A stretch of 64,000 nt of DNA from Lentilactobacillus sp. SPB1-3 (GTDB taxonomy: Bacteria > Bacillota > Bacilli > Lactobacillales > Lactobacillaceae), in the NCBI RefSeq assembly GCF_026913205.2, contig NZ_CP168151.1:992001-1056000 (forward strand), in the 5' to 3' direction. The notes below the pieces were generated by a model. The model ran no database searches, was not told the origin of the DNA, and saw nothing but the letters and a program-made list of their open reading frames with translations. The position numbers and the translations under genes were made by a program. Below, piece by piece: positions 54,361-62,917 of this stretch (positions are counted from its first letter, which is position 1; the number at the start of each line of letters is the position of its first letter).

Positions 54361-55061
54361 TGTATTTACTAGGATTGATAGGCTCAGTTTTATAAGAGCT
54401 AGGACATTTTTAAACGATGTTAATTTCTGCAACTAAATGGCTTTATCTCAATATCATAATTGGTACCGCGGACTTAGGTTTCAAATATATGTCTGATCCT
54501 GGTTCGTCCGGAGCCATCTGTTCCTATAGTTTTATATAGTATTGAAGAATTGTTAATTGAGACTATCTTAAGGACATAAGTTAGCAAAGATCCTCAATTA
54601 ATACCCAAATTGCTGATTCATCGGTGCTTCATGGGAATAGCAAATCTATCTGCATTTGAGACGTTATATAAACGCGTTTTGACGACATGTTTAATCAGTA
54701 GACCATCACTTTATCCAGATAATGAATCACTTCATTAGACGATTATTTAAAACAATGTTCATTTGTGAGAATATGATATGAAGTCTAACCAAAGAATATT
54801 TACGTTAGCAAGCAACAGTTACATTTTTAAATAGTATTCAGCATATGTAGCGATCAATACAGGCCAGATCGTTAATGATTCATCAAAATGAATTTGAAAT
54901 CAAAGTCGATAATAGAATTTGGATTTAACATTTAAGCAATATTTATTAAAAGTCGATTTGTTTTGTTGATGATACTATTTAAGTCATAAAAAGTATAAGA
55001 GTAAATATTCATTCAAAACAAAGAATCCGCCTTGAACCACATTAATTTTTGCTAACTATAT

Positions 55062-55089
55062 ACTTCGTATAATATATATTATGTAAAGT
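55062..55089. other. dif: dif site (chromosome dimer resolution)
   Basis: The 28-base site has left arm ACTTCGTATAA, centre TATATA and right arm TTATGTAAAGT. It matches the Bacillus subtilis dif site, as I recall it, at 25 of 28 positions, differing at positions 6, 9 and 27. The arms are imperfect inverted repeats (8 of 11), as expected for two recombinase protomers. It lies where the coding strand changes from mainly plus to mainly minus and close to xerS. I identified it from memory of the consensus. Confidence 0.85.
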
Positions 55090-55135
55090 AGAAAATGTAA
55101 AACTAAATATATCTGTTTTCTTGCTGTCCCCTTAC

Positions 55136-55176
55136 AAAAAAATCCCTAAATCCTATTCTATAGAATTCAGAGATTA
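55136..55176 (-). terminator. Terminator of the oxidoreductase gene
   Basis: On the minus strand a long stem with several G-U pairs (AATCTCTGAATTCTAT with ATAGGATTTAGGGATT) is followed by T7. Confidence 0.75.
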
Positions 55177-55201
55177 ATTGTCTATGAAATTAATTATTCA
55201 A

Positions 55202-56152
55202 TTACATCATCACAACTGGTCGACCAGACGCTGTCCAAGCTGTAGAAATATCAGCCAAACTAAACTTATTAACGTTTAACTGCAAGTTACCTTCAGCAGC
55301 ATAAGCATATAATTTTGGTAGTTCGTTTTGTAGATACTTCATAAAGTCCTCTCCTGAGAAACTACCAATTCCAGAACCAACTATAGTTAAATCACGACCA
55401 CGAAGTAGCTGTGACGCCAAATTAATTTCGGCACCAGCCATTTGACCGATTGTCACGTAGGTCAACGGCGTAACCAATTTAATACGACTAAGTGCATTAA
55501 GAATAATTTCGGCTGGATGTCCCCATAAATAATCAACAATGACACTAAATGAAGAATTAGCATACAAATCTTTGATCTGTTTTTCAATCTCCTTATCATC
55601 ATCGGTCAATTTGATAACTTCATCAGCACCCATTTTTTTAAGTTCTGCTAACTTGGATTCACTTCTACCAGTGGCAATAACTTTACTTGCACCACGATAT
55701 TTTGCCATTTGAACGGCCATCATACCAGTAGAACCAGTTGCACCGTTAACTAAAACGACGTCGCCAGGCTTAACTTTACCACGAAGAGTTAATGCAATGT
55801 CTGATCCCATTAACACATTGGGCATTGCCGCGGCGAGTGCTGGATCTAAGTTGTCAGGTATTGGAACTAACTGGTTCTTATTCACAATTGCCTTTTCTGC
55901 CATCATTCCAGACAATCCCATAGCAAATACTAGTTTACCGTCATCTGTTCTGACCACACCATCCATACCCATAACTGCAGGCAAAGGATCAAAATTGGTG
56001 TAATGCTTACCAGCTGCCTTACCAATATCCAATCTCTTGATCGATGACGCCACTGGAGTAACAATAATTTGATCCTCGTTGTGAGTTGTAGGATCTTCAA
56101 TATCTTGATATACAGGAACTTGCCCATATTCATTTAATACTGCTGCCTTCAC
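55202..56152 (-). CDS. MDR-family NADPH:quinone oxidoreductase-like protein
   Basis: I start at GTG 56152 behind GGGGTG, giving 316 residues (MKAAVLNEYGQVPVYQDIE); an ATG at 56194 lacks a ribosome binding site. The family order is an N-terminal GroES-like domain (DIGKAAGKHY, LPAVMGMDGVV), then a Rossmann domain with GDVVLVNGATGSTGMMAVQMAKYRGA and VIATGRSESKLAELKKMGADEVI. Zinc-ligand cysteines of classical alcohol dehydrogenases are absent, so it is a quinone-oxidoreductase-type reductase, probably NADPH-dependent. Substrate unknown; it stands alone on the minus strand. Confidence 0.85.
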   Translation of the reverse strand: MKAAVLNEYGQVPVYQDIEDPTTHNEDQIIVTPVASSIKRLDIGKAAGKHYTNFDPLPAVMGMDGVVRTDDGKLVFAMGLSGMMAEKAIVNKNQLVPIPDNLDPALAAAMPNVLMGSDIALTLRGKVKPGDVVLVNGATGSTGMMAVQMAKYRGASKVIATGRSESKLAELKKMGADEVIKLTDDDKEIEKQIKDLYANSSFSVIVDYLWGHPAEIILNALSRIKLVTPLTYVTIGQMAGAEINLASQLLRGRDLTIVGSGIGSFSGEDFMKYLQNELPKLYAYAAEGNLQLNVNKFSLADISTAWTASGRPVVMM

Positions 56153-56370
56153 TAAATTCACCCCATCATTCACCCTTGAATTGTCATTATTCAAGCGGAA
56201 AATTTTATTACAAGTATATTATGTTACTGAATGAATGACATTGCAAAGCATTTAGAACTTAGCACCATGATCAATTAAGGGAGCTAATAACTATCGATAG
56301 TTGTATAATACAATTATTCAAATTGCATTATACAATAAGCCTATAAATCAGTACTTATCACTTATGCAAA

Positions 56371-56406
56371 AGAACACCATTAATACTGTCGTATTAATGG
56401 TGTTCT
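56371..56406 (-). terminator. Terminator after folT
   Basis: AGAACACCATTAATAC pairs perfectly with GTATTAATGGTGTTCT around TGTC, with a short T-rich tail on the minus strand. Confidence 0.7.
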
Positions 56407-56413
56407 GACATAA

Positions 56414-56941
56414 TTATTTAACTATTTTATCTTTAATACGGGCAAATTGTGATGATTTTAAAATCGTATATACGATACCCATTTGAATTGGTGTCATAAT
56501 TAATTCCTTGAGTCCCCGAGTCGCTATCAAGGCTATAAAAGGTGTTTGATACATTAATGAAATCCATAGTGTATTTAAAAGTAGATTTACAAATATGCCA
56601 ATTAATAATTGTGCAACGACTACTCTAGTTAATTTAACTGGTCTATCGTACAATAACCAGCCATAAATTAGCGCGCCTAGAATTGCTGATATCGTGAAGC
56701 CAACGTTATACACTTGACCAGATATCAAAGTACCAATAATATCAGTTAAACCGGCAACTGTCGCTGACCATATTGGCCCGTACAAATAACTAGCCATGAC
56801 AACAACAATGAACCCAGCGCCAATCTGTATCGACTTGGTACTAAATGTTAATCGATCGGCAATCAACCCCAATGCCATGATGATTCCTAGCATTGCTACA
56901 TCAAACGTGTGAAGCTTAGAAAACCTAAAAACTGAAGCCAT
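56414..56941 (-). CDS. folT: Folate ECF transporter substrate-binding component FolT
   Basis: FolT captures folates and works with the shared EcfA/EcfA'/EcfT module. I start at ATG 56941, about seven bases after GAGGAG (175 residues). The protein is six-helix and hydrophobic, with FDVAMLGIIMALGLIADRL, FSTKSIQIGAGFIVVVMASYLYGPIWSA, VGFTISAILGALIYGWLLY and LLLNTLWISLMY, the FolT-type S-component pattern. A tetrahydrofolate riboswitch directly upstream confirms the substrate class. The Ecf module genes are not in the window. Confidence 0.92.
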   Translation of the reverse strand: MASVFRFSKLHTFDVAMLGIIMALGLIADRLTFSTKSIQIGAGFIVVVMASYLYGPIWSATVAGLTDIIGTLISGQVYNVGFTISAILGALIYGWLLYDRPVKLTRVVVAQLLIGIFVNLLLNTLWISLMYQTPFIALIATRGLKELIMTPIQMGIVYTILKSSQFARIKDKIVK

Positions 56942-56951
56942 AATAATGCAT

Positions 56952-56964
56952 CTCCTCAACGGAG
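56952..56964 (-). promoter_or_regulatory. Possible anti-Shine-Dalgarno hairpin of folT
   Basis: On the minus strand CTCC-GTTGA-GGAG can fold so that CTCC masks the GGAG ribosome binding site, a plausible expression platform for the upstream riboswitch. The stem is only four pairs, so this is tentative. Confidence 0.4.
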
Positions 56965-57000
56965 CTCACCAATATTGGGAATTTAAAGATAAATAAATTC

Positions 57001-57100
57001 GAACGGTGAATGCGGGTATAGCACCGCAAGTAAAGAATTACTTTTCGTTCAGAGTTCACATTCCGTTCCTCTGACACTTAACGCGCTATATCCTACCCCA
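57001..57100 (-). promoter_or_regulatory. Tetrahydrofolate (THF) riboswitch
   Basis: Read on the minus strand, the element contains TATAGC followed by GCGTTAAGTGT, a hairpin CAGAG/CTCTG enclosing GGAACGGAATGTGAA, the junction ACGAA, a hairpin AAGTAA/TTACTT, then GCGGTG and GCTATA closing the helix, followed by CCCGCATTCACC. This order and the conserved strings match the THF (folT) riboswitch class closely. It precedes folT, the classic target. Binding of tetrahydrofolate should lower expression, probably at translation initiation. Confidence 0.92.
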
Positions 57101-57135
57101 AAATTTTAATTCGAAGATAAGTATATCACAGTAAA

Positions 57136-57164
57136 CAAAAACAACCATAAATTAATTATGGTTG
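57136..57164 (-). terminator. Terminator of the marR-degV operon
   Basis: On the minus strand CAACCATAA and TTATGGTTG pair around a short loop and are followed by T5-rich sequence. Confidence 0.85.
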
Positions 57165-57177
57165 CTAAATACATTTT

Positions 57178-58050
57178 TTATAATTCGTCTTTTTCAAAAT
57201 CTCTAAGCCAGGCAAGAGCCAGAGCTTTTTCACCCAAATGAGTACCAATGACCGGTCCAAAGTAACTTCTTTCAATCGGAATATCAGGGTACTGCTCATG
57301 AATGGTTTTAGCCCATTCTTCACCAGATTTAGGGTCATTAGCATCTAAAATTAATGCTCTTAAGGGATAATCAAGTGTTTTTTGAGCTTCAGCAAACTTT
57401 TCTTCGACTCGTCTAAGGGCTTTTTTGCGTGATCTAATTTTTTCAATAGCAATAATTTCATGACTATCGTTATCAAACGTCAATAATGGCTTAATCTTTA
57501 ACAAACCACCGATAAATGCTGAAGCGTTCGAAAGTCGGCCACCACGAACCAAGTTTTGTAAGTCATCAACAACAAAAAGTTCGTCATATGTGGAACGTAA
57601 GTCATTCAAATAAGCAATAATTTGTTCAGGAGTTCGGCCTAATTTTGCCATTTTACTAGCTTGAATAGCTAAGTAGCCCATCAATTTAACAGTGATTTGT
57701 GAATCATAGGGAATCACTTTGATTTTTTCTATGGTTGGGGCAATCGTTACTAGCGAGCTATACATACCAGAAATGGTACTAGCTAAATGGATACTAATTA
57801 CGGCGTCATAACCTTCGTCTGCAAGTGAATTATAAACATCGATCATTTCACCGACTGGAGGTTGTGAAGTGCTAGGAAATGATTTTGAAGTTGCCAATTT
57901 TTCATAAAACTCTTCATTAGTAATATCAATTCCTTCTTTGTATTCTCTACCATCAATAATTAATGGTATTGGTACGACCGTAATATTATATTTTTCAACT
58001 TCCTCTTCAGAGAGGTAAGCTGTACTATCAGTTACAATTGCAGTTTTCAT
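57178..58050 (-). CDS. DegV family protein (fatty acid-binding, FakB-like)
   Basis: The 290-residue product has the DegV hallmarks: IVTDSTAYLSEEEVEKYNITVVPIPLIIDGREYKEGIDIT, the SFPSTSQPPVGEMIDVY motif whose Ser/Thr contacts the fatty acid carboxylate, AVISIHLASTISGMYSS and RGGRLSNASAFIGGLLKIKPLL. DegV proteins present bound fatty acids to FakA (encoded at 25168). Only one DegV gene is in the window. It lies 22 bases downstream of a MarR gene in the same orientation, so the two are probably one operon. Confidence 0.93.
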   Translation of the reverse strand: MKTAIVTDSTAYLSEEEVEKYNITVVPIPLIIDGREYKEGIDITNEEFYEKLATSKSFPSTSQPPVGEMIDVYNSLADEGYDAVISIHLASTISGMYSSLVTIAPTIEKIKVIPYDSQITVKLMGYLAIQASKMAKLGRTPEQIIAYLNDLRSTYDELFVVDDLQNLVRGGRLSNASAFIGGLLKIKPLLTFDNDSHEIIAIEKIRSRKKALRRVEEKFAEAQKTLDYPLRALILDANDPKSGEEWAKTIHEQYPDIPIERSYFGPVIGTHLGEKALALAWLRDFEKDEL

Positions 58051-58072
58051 TTTTCACCCATCCAATATTGTT

Positions 58073-58486
58073 TTAGCTTCGGTTAATGCTATTATCTAAC
58101 CGATTAATTAATATTTTTAATAATCTGGTTTCTTCTTCTGTCCAACGATTAAATACCGCTGTTTTTTGCTCTTCAAGCTGTTCACTGACACTATGACTAA
58201 CGTTGACGCCATTTTCAGTAACAGAATAAATCAGTTGCCGTTTATCATCACCAATTGGTACTTTGATAATCATCTGCTTGGCTAACAATCTTTTTAATTG
58301 TCTTGATAAAGTAGAAGTATCAAGTTTGGTTACTGCCGAAAGTTTCTCTTGGGTATTCTCACCGCTAATAATATTTTGAAGCAGACGCCATTCAGCAAGA
58401 GTCAAATTACCCTGTTTAATAATTCTAACAGATTTTTCAGTATATGCATTAGCAGAATCAATTAATCCATCCAGAATTTCTTTCAT
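58073..58486 (-). CDS. MarR family transcriptional regulator
   Basis: The 137-residue product has a winged helix: LTLAEWRLLQNIISGENTQEKLSAVTKLDTSTLSRQLKRLLAKQMIIKVPIGDDKRQLIYSVTENG, with the wing DDKRQL. ATG at 58486 follows AGGAGG. The linked degV suggests control of fatty acid incorporation. FabT, the lactic acid bacterial MarR regulator of fatty acid synthesis, is encoded with fab genes, which are absent here, so I do not call it FabT. Confidence 0.88.
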   Translation of the reverse strand: MKEILDGLIDSANAYTEKSVRIIKQGNLTLAEWRLLQNIISGENTQEKLSAVTKLDTSTLSRQLKRLLAKQMIIKVPIGDDKRQLIYSVTENGVNVSHSVSEQLEEQKTAVFNRWTEEETRLLKILINRLDNSINRS

Positions 58487-58600
58487 TACGTGCCTCCTGA
58501 GACAATGAATTACTTAAAACAAGCATTATTCCTTCGCAGTCACTTAAATTTAGGATATACTAGAGGTTGCAGTTTTTATGCATAGAAAGGAAGTGGAACT

Positions 58601-60307
58601 ATGTCATTTGATGGTTCATTCACTCATTCGATGGAAAAGGAGCTAACTTCGCTATTGGTAACAGGCAGAGTTAGCAAGATCAATCAACCCTATCCTAACG
58701 AACTTTTACTTACAATCAGAGCTCATAGTAAAAATCACACTGTTTTATTATCAGCAAATCCTAGTTATGCTCGGGTACAAATTACTAAAATTCCAGCCGC
58801 TAATCCTGCGGTTCCAAATAATTTTACCATGGTCCTCAGAAAACATCTGAGCGGTTCTATTTTAACTTCAGTTAATCAACTGGATAATGATCGAGTATTA
58901 CAATTTCACTTCTCAGGCCGCAACGAAATTGGTGACCAAACTTCATTAATGCTGGTCGTTGAGATCATGGCTAGACATAGTAACGTTATTTTAGTTGATG
59001 AAACTACCAACAAGGTAATCGATGCTATTAAACGAGTTGGTTCAGATGTTAACCGTTATCGAACTTTACTTCCAGGATCAACTTATGTTAATCCACCTAA
59101 GCAAGATCTATTAAATCCTTTCACATTAACCAATTTTGAAATGATTCAAAAATTGATTATTCAATATCCAAATGTCGATGTCCTAGCTGAACAGCTTAGA
59201 AGCACTTTACAAGGTCTTGGTAACGATACTTCACTAGCTCTTGCTCATGAGCTTCATCAAGAGGGAAATTTAGCAGATAACTTTAAGAACTTTTTTAAGA
59301 AATTTGATGAACCCACCCCTGTTCTTAGTGAACTTGATAATAACAAAATCAATTTTACCGCATTTCCATATCCTGATACAGTTGAAAATAAAACTTTTTC
59401 AACCTTAAGTGAATTGTTAGACGCATTTTACGCTTCAAAAGCGCAACGAGACCGTGTTCGCGAACAAGGTGCAGTCTTAATTGCAGTTGTGCGCAAACAG
59501 CTTAAAAAGAATCGAAATAAGCTAAAGAATCTCGATAAGGACTTGAAACAAACCGAACACGCCGATTCATTTAGAATTCAGGGAGAAATTCTCACTACCT
59601 ATCTAAATCAAATCGAACGTGGTTCTAACAATATAGAATTACCAAACTTCTACGACGATAATAAACCTATTACTATTCAGTTAGATAATAGTATTTCGCC
59701 ATCTGAAAACGCACAAAAATACTTCAAAAAATATCAAAAGCTAAAGAATGCCGTTAAGTATTTGCATGAGCAAATCGAAATCACTCAGTCTGAAGTTGAT
59801 TACTTTGAAAGTATTCAAAGTCAAATTGAATTGGCCAATCCTGAGGACTTGGTTGATATCCGCCTGGAACTTGAACAAGAAGGATATCTGAGAAACCACG
59901 ATCAACACAAAAAAGCCAAAAAGAACCGCCAAAAAATCAGCAAGCCAGAAAAGTATGTTTCTAGTGATGGCACAGAGATTTTAGTCGGTAAAAATAATCT
60001 ACAAAATGAAAAATTGACGATGCATACTGCTGATAAACGTGAGACTTGGTTGCATACTAAAGATATTCCAGGTTCCCATGTGATTATCCGAAGCTTTGAT
60101 CCTAGTGAAGAAACTATTACTGAAGCTGCTAACTTGGCCGCGTACTTCTCTAAAGCTCAAAACTCAACTAAAGTTCCGGTAGACTACACCAAGGTTAAAA
60201 ACATCAGAAAACCTAATGGAACCAAACCTGGTTATGTGATTTATGATAATCAAACGACCTTGTTAATTGATCCAGATGCTAATTTGGTTGCCAAACTTCG
60301 TCAATAG
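58601..60307 (+). CDS. rqcH: Rqc2/RqcH homologue (NFACT protein, FbpA-like)
   Basis: RqcH binds stalled 50S subunits and adds alanine tails to the nascent chain for degradation; older names are fibronectin-binding protein A. The 568-residue product has the NFACT-N domain with the Asp97-Arg98 pair (LDNDRVLQFHFSGRNE) needed for tRNA-Ala delivery, long coiled coils (about 280-330 and 370-425) and the NFACT-R domain near VGKNNLQNEKLTMHTADKRETWLHTKDIPGSHVII. It is the only plus-strand gene right of the dif site. GAAAGGAAG precedes the ATG. Confidence 0.95.
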   Translation: MSFDGSFTHSMEKELTSLLVTGRVSKINQPYPNELLLTIRAHSKNHTVLLSANPSYARVQITKIPAANPAVPNNFTMVLRKHLSGSILTSVNQLDNDRVLQFHFSGRNEIGDQTSLMLVVEIMARHSNVILVDETTNKVIDAIKRVGSDVNRYRTLLPGSTYVNPPKQDLLNPFTLTNFEMIQKLIIQYPNVDVLAEQLRSTLQGLGNDTSLALAHELHQEGNLADNFKNFFKKFDEPTPVLSELDNNKINFTAFPYPDTVENKTFSTLSELLDAFYASKAQRDRVREQGAVLIAVVRKQLKKNRNKLKNLDKDLKQTEHADSFRIQGEILTTYLNQIERGSNNIELPNFYDDNKPITIQLDNSISPSENAQKYFKKYQKLKNAVKYLHEQIEITQSEVDYFESIQSQIELANPEDLVDIRLELEQEGYLRNHDQHKKAKKNRQKISKPEKYVSSDGTEILVGKNNLQNEKLTMHTADKRETWLHTKDIPGSHVIIRSFDPSEETITEAANLAAYFSKAQNSTKVPVDYTKVKNIRKPNGTKPGYVIYDNQTTLLIDPDANLVAKLRQ

Positions 60308-60363
60308 TCTATCTGAATTATATAGAAACAATTATTTTGAATCATTTGAAAAAATTGATAAAT

Positions 60364-60397
60364 AAAAATCCGTGATTATTTAAATCACGGATTTTTT
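60364..60397. terminator. Bidirectional terminator between rqcH and carB
   Basis: AAAATCCGTGATT and AATCACGGATTTT form a perfect stem around ATTTA, with A and T runs on both sides. Confidence 0.95.
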
Positions 60398-60400
60398 TAT

Positions 60401-62917
60401 TTAGTCTAGTTGATAATTTTCAAAATTTTGGTAACTTATCTTCGCACCGATTTCCTGAGCAATCGTGCCATCAGTCAAACTAGACTGCAGAGCTTCGAAT
60501 GGAAAAACTGCATTCAAATATGCAAATCGCTTATGCGTAAATGAACGTAATTCTTCTTCAATTAATACAGTACTATCTATGTTGAGGTACTTCTTAACTA
60601 ACAATGAGATCCAATCAATTCCAGTGACTTTACTTAAAAATGTTGTTTCAGTTATAGTCATTGGCCGAATTCCGATACACTCAAACTCATCATCATGCTT
60701 GTTATAAAGCACCTGAACTAATCCTTGCCAATCGTTAGGATTGATTTCATTGATGGCTAGATTAACCAGTCTAGAAGCATCTTGCTTCCAATTAGTCATC
60801 GGAATCTGTATTTGTGTTAGAAATTTCAATTTATTCTTACCCTGAGGATTAGAAAAACTAACAGTCGTGATTGGAATGACATTTTCCCCATCAATAAAGA
60901 AATCCACCGCGTTAGAAACTGTTCTTTCATTGAATTCAGAAGTCTTTTGATCAGGTGGTAAGATAACTACATTTAAATCATCGAATTTTTTCAATTGGTT
61001 AGATAAGAAATGTCGGTTACCTGGAAGAAAAATAACATCAGGATGTTCTAGGTTCACGATACTTAAAATATTACCAAGTTGAATTGGTTCGATGTACTGT
61101 TTATCACTAATGCTTGGAGCCAAAGAGACCGCATTAGGATTGGTATTCATGATAATTGTTTTGTAACCAGTCTTCCTGAGCTGTATCAATATTTGCGCAG
61201 TATAGTAATCAGCACCTGTGTTAGGCCCAAGTTGGTTGCCGCCTCGGCCAATAACCAAGGCGACTTTACTGTTCTCAAATGGATGACTCTCGTTCTCGTT
61301 TTCATAACTTGAATAAAATACATTCGTATTGTTGATCAGCTCACCGCCAGTGGGTTCGATGCCCTTAAAGGTGATCTTATGACTGACATTGCTATTCATT
61401 CTGATGATAGTCGAGATGCTGACTTGCCATAGTTCCGCCAGCATTCCATCACCAAATCCATATCGATGTCCGACTTCAATTGAATGCTCAGATAAAGGAT
61501 GGTCAATAACATAATCCTGCGCTTTGAGGAGTTGATTCAACTTATAAAAATAGAATTTATCTACTTTTGTTAGCTCAGATAACTCATCAATTGAAAATCC
61601 TCTTCGTAAAGCTTCCATAAGAATTAGCATCCGACTCGCCAACGGATGAATCAATTGGTTGATCAGTTCATCATCGTTCACCTTAGAAACACTTGGTAAA
61701 ATATCTCTGGGAGATAATTGAGAACTATGCAGAGCCTTAATGATAGCCTCTTCAACAGTTCTACCAACTCCAATTGTCGAACCAACTGATTTCATAATGG
61801 TATTAAGGTGCTGATCAACATCTTCAATGTCTTCAAACGGCCATATTGGAACTCTAACCACGATATGATCGGTGGTTGGTTCCATAATACCCATAAACTT
61901 ATTGTAACGACTAGGGAGCTTAATTTCGGTCAATGAATAACCCAGTTCAAGAAATGTGGCTACATACGACAGAGGATAACCAGTTGCCTTAGCTGCTAGA
62001 GCAGTATTTCTGGTGAAGTAAGGACTAACTTTAGTAACAAAGTGACTGTTTTCCATTCTGTGTTGAGCAAACTGCACGTGACAAGTGCCTGTAATACCTA
62101 GAGCATCCATAATTCGAAACGTTGCAGTTCGTAAACGTTGATACTCTTCGTTTAATAACGTTTGAGTAGGAGCAAATATAATCGAATCACCAGAGTGAAT
62201 TCCGATGGGATCCATATCTTCCAATCCAGATACTAAAACTTTGTTTCCTTGTGCGTCACGAATACCAACCATTTCGATTTCTTTGTATCCCACAATACTT
62301 TGCTCAATAGAGCAGCGTTTAATATAAGTTCTCTTAAAACTCACCTCAAGCGCTTCTTCTAGTTCCTCTGTATTATTACAAATGAACCGACTTGTATCGT
62401 GGTTAGGAGAAATCGGCTTAACGATGACTGGGAAATCAACTTTGCGAACAAAATCGATGGCTTCGTCTTCATTGGCAACAATCACAGATTCAATTGTTCG
62501 TTCATTGATTTGAGTTAATGTCCGTTTTAATTCGACGTTTTCTACGACCTTAGACAAGTTGGTATCTCGGACCCCGACCAAAGAAACATTATTTTCAGCC
62601 AAAACACCACTTTCAGATAACTGCCAAGCGATTTGCATCGCTTTTAGGCCACCATTGGTGGGCATGATTGCATCTGGATGTTCCCGCTCAATAATATTTA
62701 CCACGTTGGTGAAATTAACTTCTAGTACGAATACGTCAGCTGCCTGAATCTCTTCAGCCATGACTGAAAACGGATTGTTATCGATCAGTAAAATTTTGGC
62801 ACCTGTTTTACGCAATGCCGATAGTCGTTCTAGTCCAGACGCATCAAATTCATTTTCGATGCCAACATTGGTTGGTCCACTGCCGATAATCAAAACTTTT
62901 TTAATATCTAGAGGCAT
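60401..62917 (-). CDS. carB: Short, degenerate carbamoyl-phosphate synthase large chain-like protein
   Basis: The 838-residue product aligns with CarB (normally about 1060 residues) from its N-terminus (VLIIGSGPTNVGIENEFDASG) through the oligomerisation region to a second half with SISDKQYIEP, TTFLSKVTGI and VFPFEALQS. Key features are altered. In ATP-grasp 1 the glycine-rich loop is PISPNHDTS, and the metal-ligand motif EVNPR is KVSPY (296-300). ATP-grasp 2 lacks roughly 85 residues including its nucleotide loop, with its ligand motif read as GIRPM. The C-terminal MGS regulatory domain is missing. It overlaps carA by 17 bases. Catalysis as a standard synthetase is unlikely. Confidence 0.8.
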   Translation of the reverse strand: MPLDIKKVLIIGSGPTNVGIENEFDASGLERLSALRKTGAKILLIDNNPFSVMAEEIQAADVFVLEVNFTNVVNIIEREHPDAIMPTNGGLKAMQIAWQLSESGVLAENNVSLVGVRDTNLSKVVENVELKRTLTQINERTIESVIVANEDEAIDFVRKVDFPVIVKPISPNHDTSRFICNNTEELEEALEVSFKRTYIKRCSIEQSIVGYKEIEMVGIRDAQGNKVLVSGLEDMDPIGIHSGDSIIFAPTQTLLNEEYQRLRTATFRIMDALGITGTCHVQFAQHRMENSHFVTKVSPYFTRNTALAAKATGYPLSYVATFLELGYSLTEIKLPSRYNKFMGIMEPTTDHIVVRVPIWPFEDIEDVDQHLNTIMKSVGSTIGVGRTVEEAIIKALHSSQLSPRDILPSVSKVNDDELINQLIHPLASRMLILMEALRRGFSIDELSELTKVDKFYFYKLNQLLKAQDYVIDHPLSEHSIEVGHRYGFGDGMLAELWQVSISTIIRMNSNVSHKITFKGIEPTGGELINNTNVFYSSYENENESHPFENSKVALVIGRGGNQLGPNTGADYYTAQILIQLRKTGYKTIIMNTNPNAVSLAPSISDKQYIEPIQLGNILSIVNLEHPDVIFLPGNRHFLSNQLKKFDDLNVVILPPDQKTSEFNERTVSNAVDFFIDGENVIPITTVSFSNPQGKNKLKFLTQIQIPMTNWKQDASRLVNLAINEINPNDWQGLVQVLYNKHDDEFECIGIRPMTITETTFLSKVTGIDWISLLVKKYLNIDSTVLIEEELRSFTHKRFAYLNAVFPFEALQSSLTDGTIAQEIGAKISYQNFENYQLD

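Larger units (their letters stand above)
54244..55201. other. Gene-free terminus region containing the dif site
   Basis: The 958 bases between xerS and the oxidoreductase gene hold no convincing ORF; stop codons are frequent in all frames and base composition is AT-rich. They contain the xerS promoter, a dif-like site (55062-55089) and the oxidoreductase terminator. A short T-box-like string (GGTACCGCGG at about 54461) and a 40-codon ORF at 54417 were noticed but are not supported as genes. Confidence 0.7.

Noticed and set aside
54461-54520. T-box-like string GGTACCGCGG followed by TTCGTCC
   Set aside because: The upstream AGGG of the T-box, the specifier stem and a downstream aminoacyl-tRNA synthetase or amino acid gene are all missing, so a chance match or an old remnant is more likely.
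54417-54539. 40-codon ORF MLISATKWLYLNIIIG ending at TAG
   Set aside because: No ribosome binding site, no homology that I recognise, and it lies in a region full of stop codons.
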